Source: Porticoccus sp. (GTDB taxonomy: Bacteria > Pseudomonadota > Gammaproteobacteria > Pseudomonadales > Porticoccaceae). From it: a stretch of 6,860 nucleotides of DNA. The position numbers and the translations under genes are program-made. Below the pieces are notes generated by a model that had not been told where the DNA came from, did no database searches, and saw only the letters and a program-made list of their open reading frames with translations. The stretch covers positions 1 through 6,860 of the forward strand of contig NYXF01000068.1 in assembly GCA_002685455.1 (NCBI GenBank), read 5' to 3'. Positions 6,210-6,860 of the stretch are shown piece by piece; positions within the stretch are counted from its first letter, which is position 1; each line of letters opens with the position of its first letter.

Positions 6210-6860
6210 TTAAAACTGATTCATTGTATTATCTTTGCCTGAAGCCTTAAGAGCAGCCTCACCAGCAAAGTATTCCTTATGGTCATCGCCCATATCGGAA
6301 CCTGCCATATTTTGATGTTTCACACATGCAATACTCTGGCGTATTTCTTTTCTTTGGACACCTGCAACATATCCAAGCATACCTTGGTCACCAAAATATT
6401 CTCTGGCTAAATTGTCTGTAGATAGAGCAGCAGTATGATATGTTGGCAAGGTAATGAGATGGTGAAAAATACCTGCTTCTCTAGATGCATCCGCCTGAAA
6501 TGTTCGAATTTTTTCATCTGCTTCGATTGCTAGTTCACTATCGTCATAATCCACATTCATGAGATCTTCACGGTTATAGGCAGATAAATCTTTATCATTT
6601 GCGAGCCATGCATCGAAGATTTGCTGACGAAAGTTTAGTGTCCAGTTAAATGAAGGGCTATTGTTATAAACTAATTTAGCATCAGGAACTTGTTCTTTAA
6701 TAGCGTTGACCATTGCCCCGATTTGAGCAATATGTGGTTTCTCTGTTTCTATCCATATGAGATCTGCTCCATTTTGTAATGGGGTGACACAATCAAGGAC
6801 ACAACGTTCTTCTCCTGTACCCTGTTTAAATTGAAACAAATTTGATGGTAAACGCTTTGG
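6210..6860 (-). CDS. aceA: Isocitrate lyase, C-terminal 216 residues, gene continues past window edge
   Basis: Splits isocitrate into succinate and glyoxylate, the first committed step of the glyoxylate shunt, used to grow on acetate or fatty acids. The frame is open to the right edge (it begins P-K-R-L-P-S-N), so the TTG at 6839 is an internal leucine, not a start. Visible family blocks are Q-G-T-G-E-E-R-C-V-L-D-C, W-I-E-T-E-K-P-H, Y-N-N-S-P-S-F-N-W (the conserved substrate-binding loop), F-R-Q-Q-I-F-D-A-W, H-H-L-I-T-L-P-T-Y-H-T-A-A, K-H-Q-N-M-A-G-S-D and the C terminus G-K-D-N-T-M-N-Q-F. These fit the long (about 530-residue) form of Pseudomonas and relatives, so roughly the last 40% is present. 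The catalytic K-K-C-G-H motif lies beyond the window. The gene ends one base before the bidirectional terminator. Confidence 0.95.
   Translation of the reverse strand, partial: PKRLPSNLFQFKQGTGEERCVLDCVTPLQNGADLIWIETEKPHIAQIGAMVNAIKEQVPDAKLVYNNSPSFNWTLNFRQQIFDAWLANDKDLSAYNREDLMNVDYDDSELAIEADEKIRTFQADASREAGIFHHLITLPTYHTAALSTDNLAREYFGDQGMLGYVAGVQRKEIRQSIACVKHQNMAGSDMGDDHKEYFAGEAALKASGKDNTMNQF

Noticed and set aside
6837..6839. TTG as a start giving a 209-residue protein
   Set aside because: The frame continues to the window edge and the protein is the C-terminal part of a roughly 530-residue isocitrate lyase.
1..6860. Mobile element, CRISPR array, tRNA, phage or defence system
   Set aside because: No transposase, integrase, direct-repeat array or tRNA-like cloverleaf was seen; the genes are conserved metabolic ones with similar base composition throughout.

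Overview
The window is ordinary AT-rich bacterial chromosome, almost wall-to-wall with conserved metabolic genes. It holds seven complete genes and two cut by the window edges. The proteins most resemble, from memory, those of gammaproteobacteria on the Pseudomonas / marine oligotroph side. ThrH is 205 residues and nearly Pseudomonas-like throughout. RraA has Pseudomonas-type residues, and the isocitrate lyase has the long-form C terminus ending in DNTMNQF. Base composition is far lower in GC than in pseudomonads, which suggests a streamlined or marine/host-associated gammaproteobacterium. This is an inference; there is no rRNA gene to settle it.

Layout. Positions 1-1872 (+ strand) carry the end of a Bcp-type thiol peroxidase, yajC (SecDF-YajC accessory subunit) and a cytosolic 5'-nucleotidase of the cN-I type. 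Convergent to these is a TauE/SafE-family membrane exporter (1890-2681, - strand). A 176-bp divergent intergenic region with a perfect AT-only palindrome separates it from cysH (PAPS reductase) and thrH (phosphoserine phosphatase / homoserine phosphotransferase), which look like one transcription unit (2858-4134, + strand). pabB (aminodeoxychorismate synthase component I, - strand) converges on thrH. rraA (+ strand) diverges from pabB and converges on aceA (isocitrate lyase, - strand, running off the right edge). The last two share a strong bidirectional terminator at 6176-6208.

How the genes relate. The most coherent group is tauE-cysH-thrH: sulfite production by CysH next to a candidate sulfite/sulfonate exporter, and serine synthesis by ThrH, which supplies the carbon skeleton for cysteine. 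The cysH-thrH-pabB neighbourhood is also found in Pseudomonas aeruginosa (from memory), but the reductase here is the short type without iron-sulfur ligands. The rest are independent housekeeping units.

I found no mobile element, CRISPR array, RNA gene or defence system, and no sign of a wholly new system. The observations worth a second look are yajC without secDF, the exporter/reductase pairing with its palindrome, the reductase type at the conserved locus, and the aldolase-type residues in RraA.
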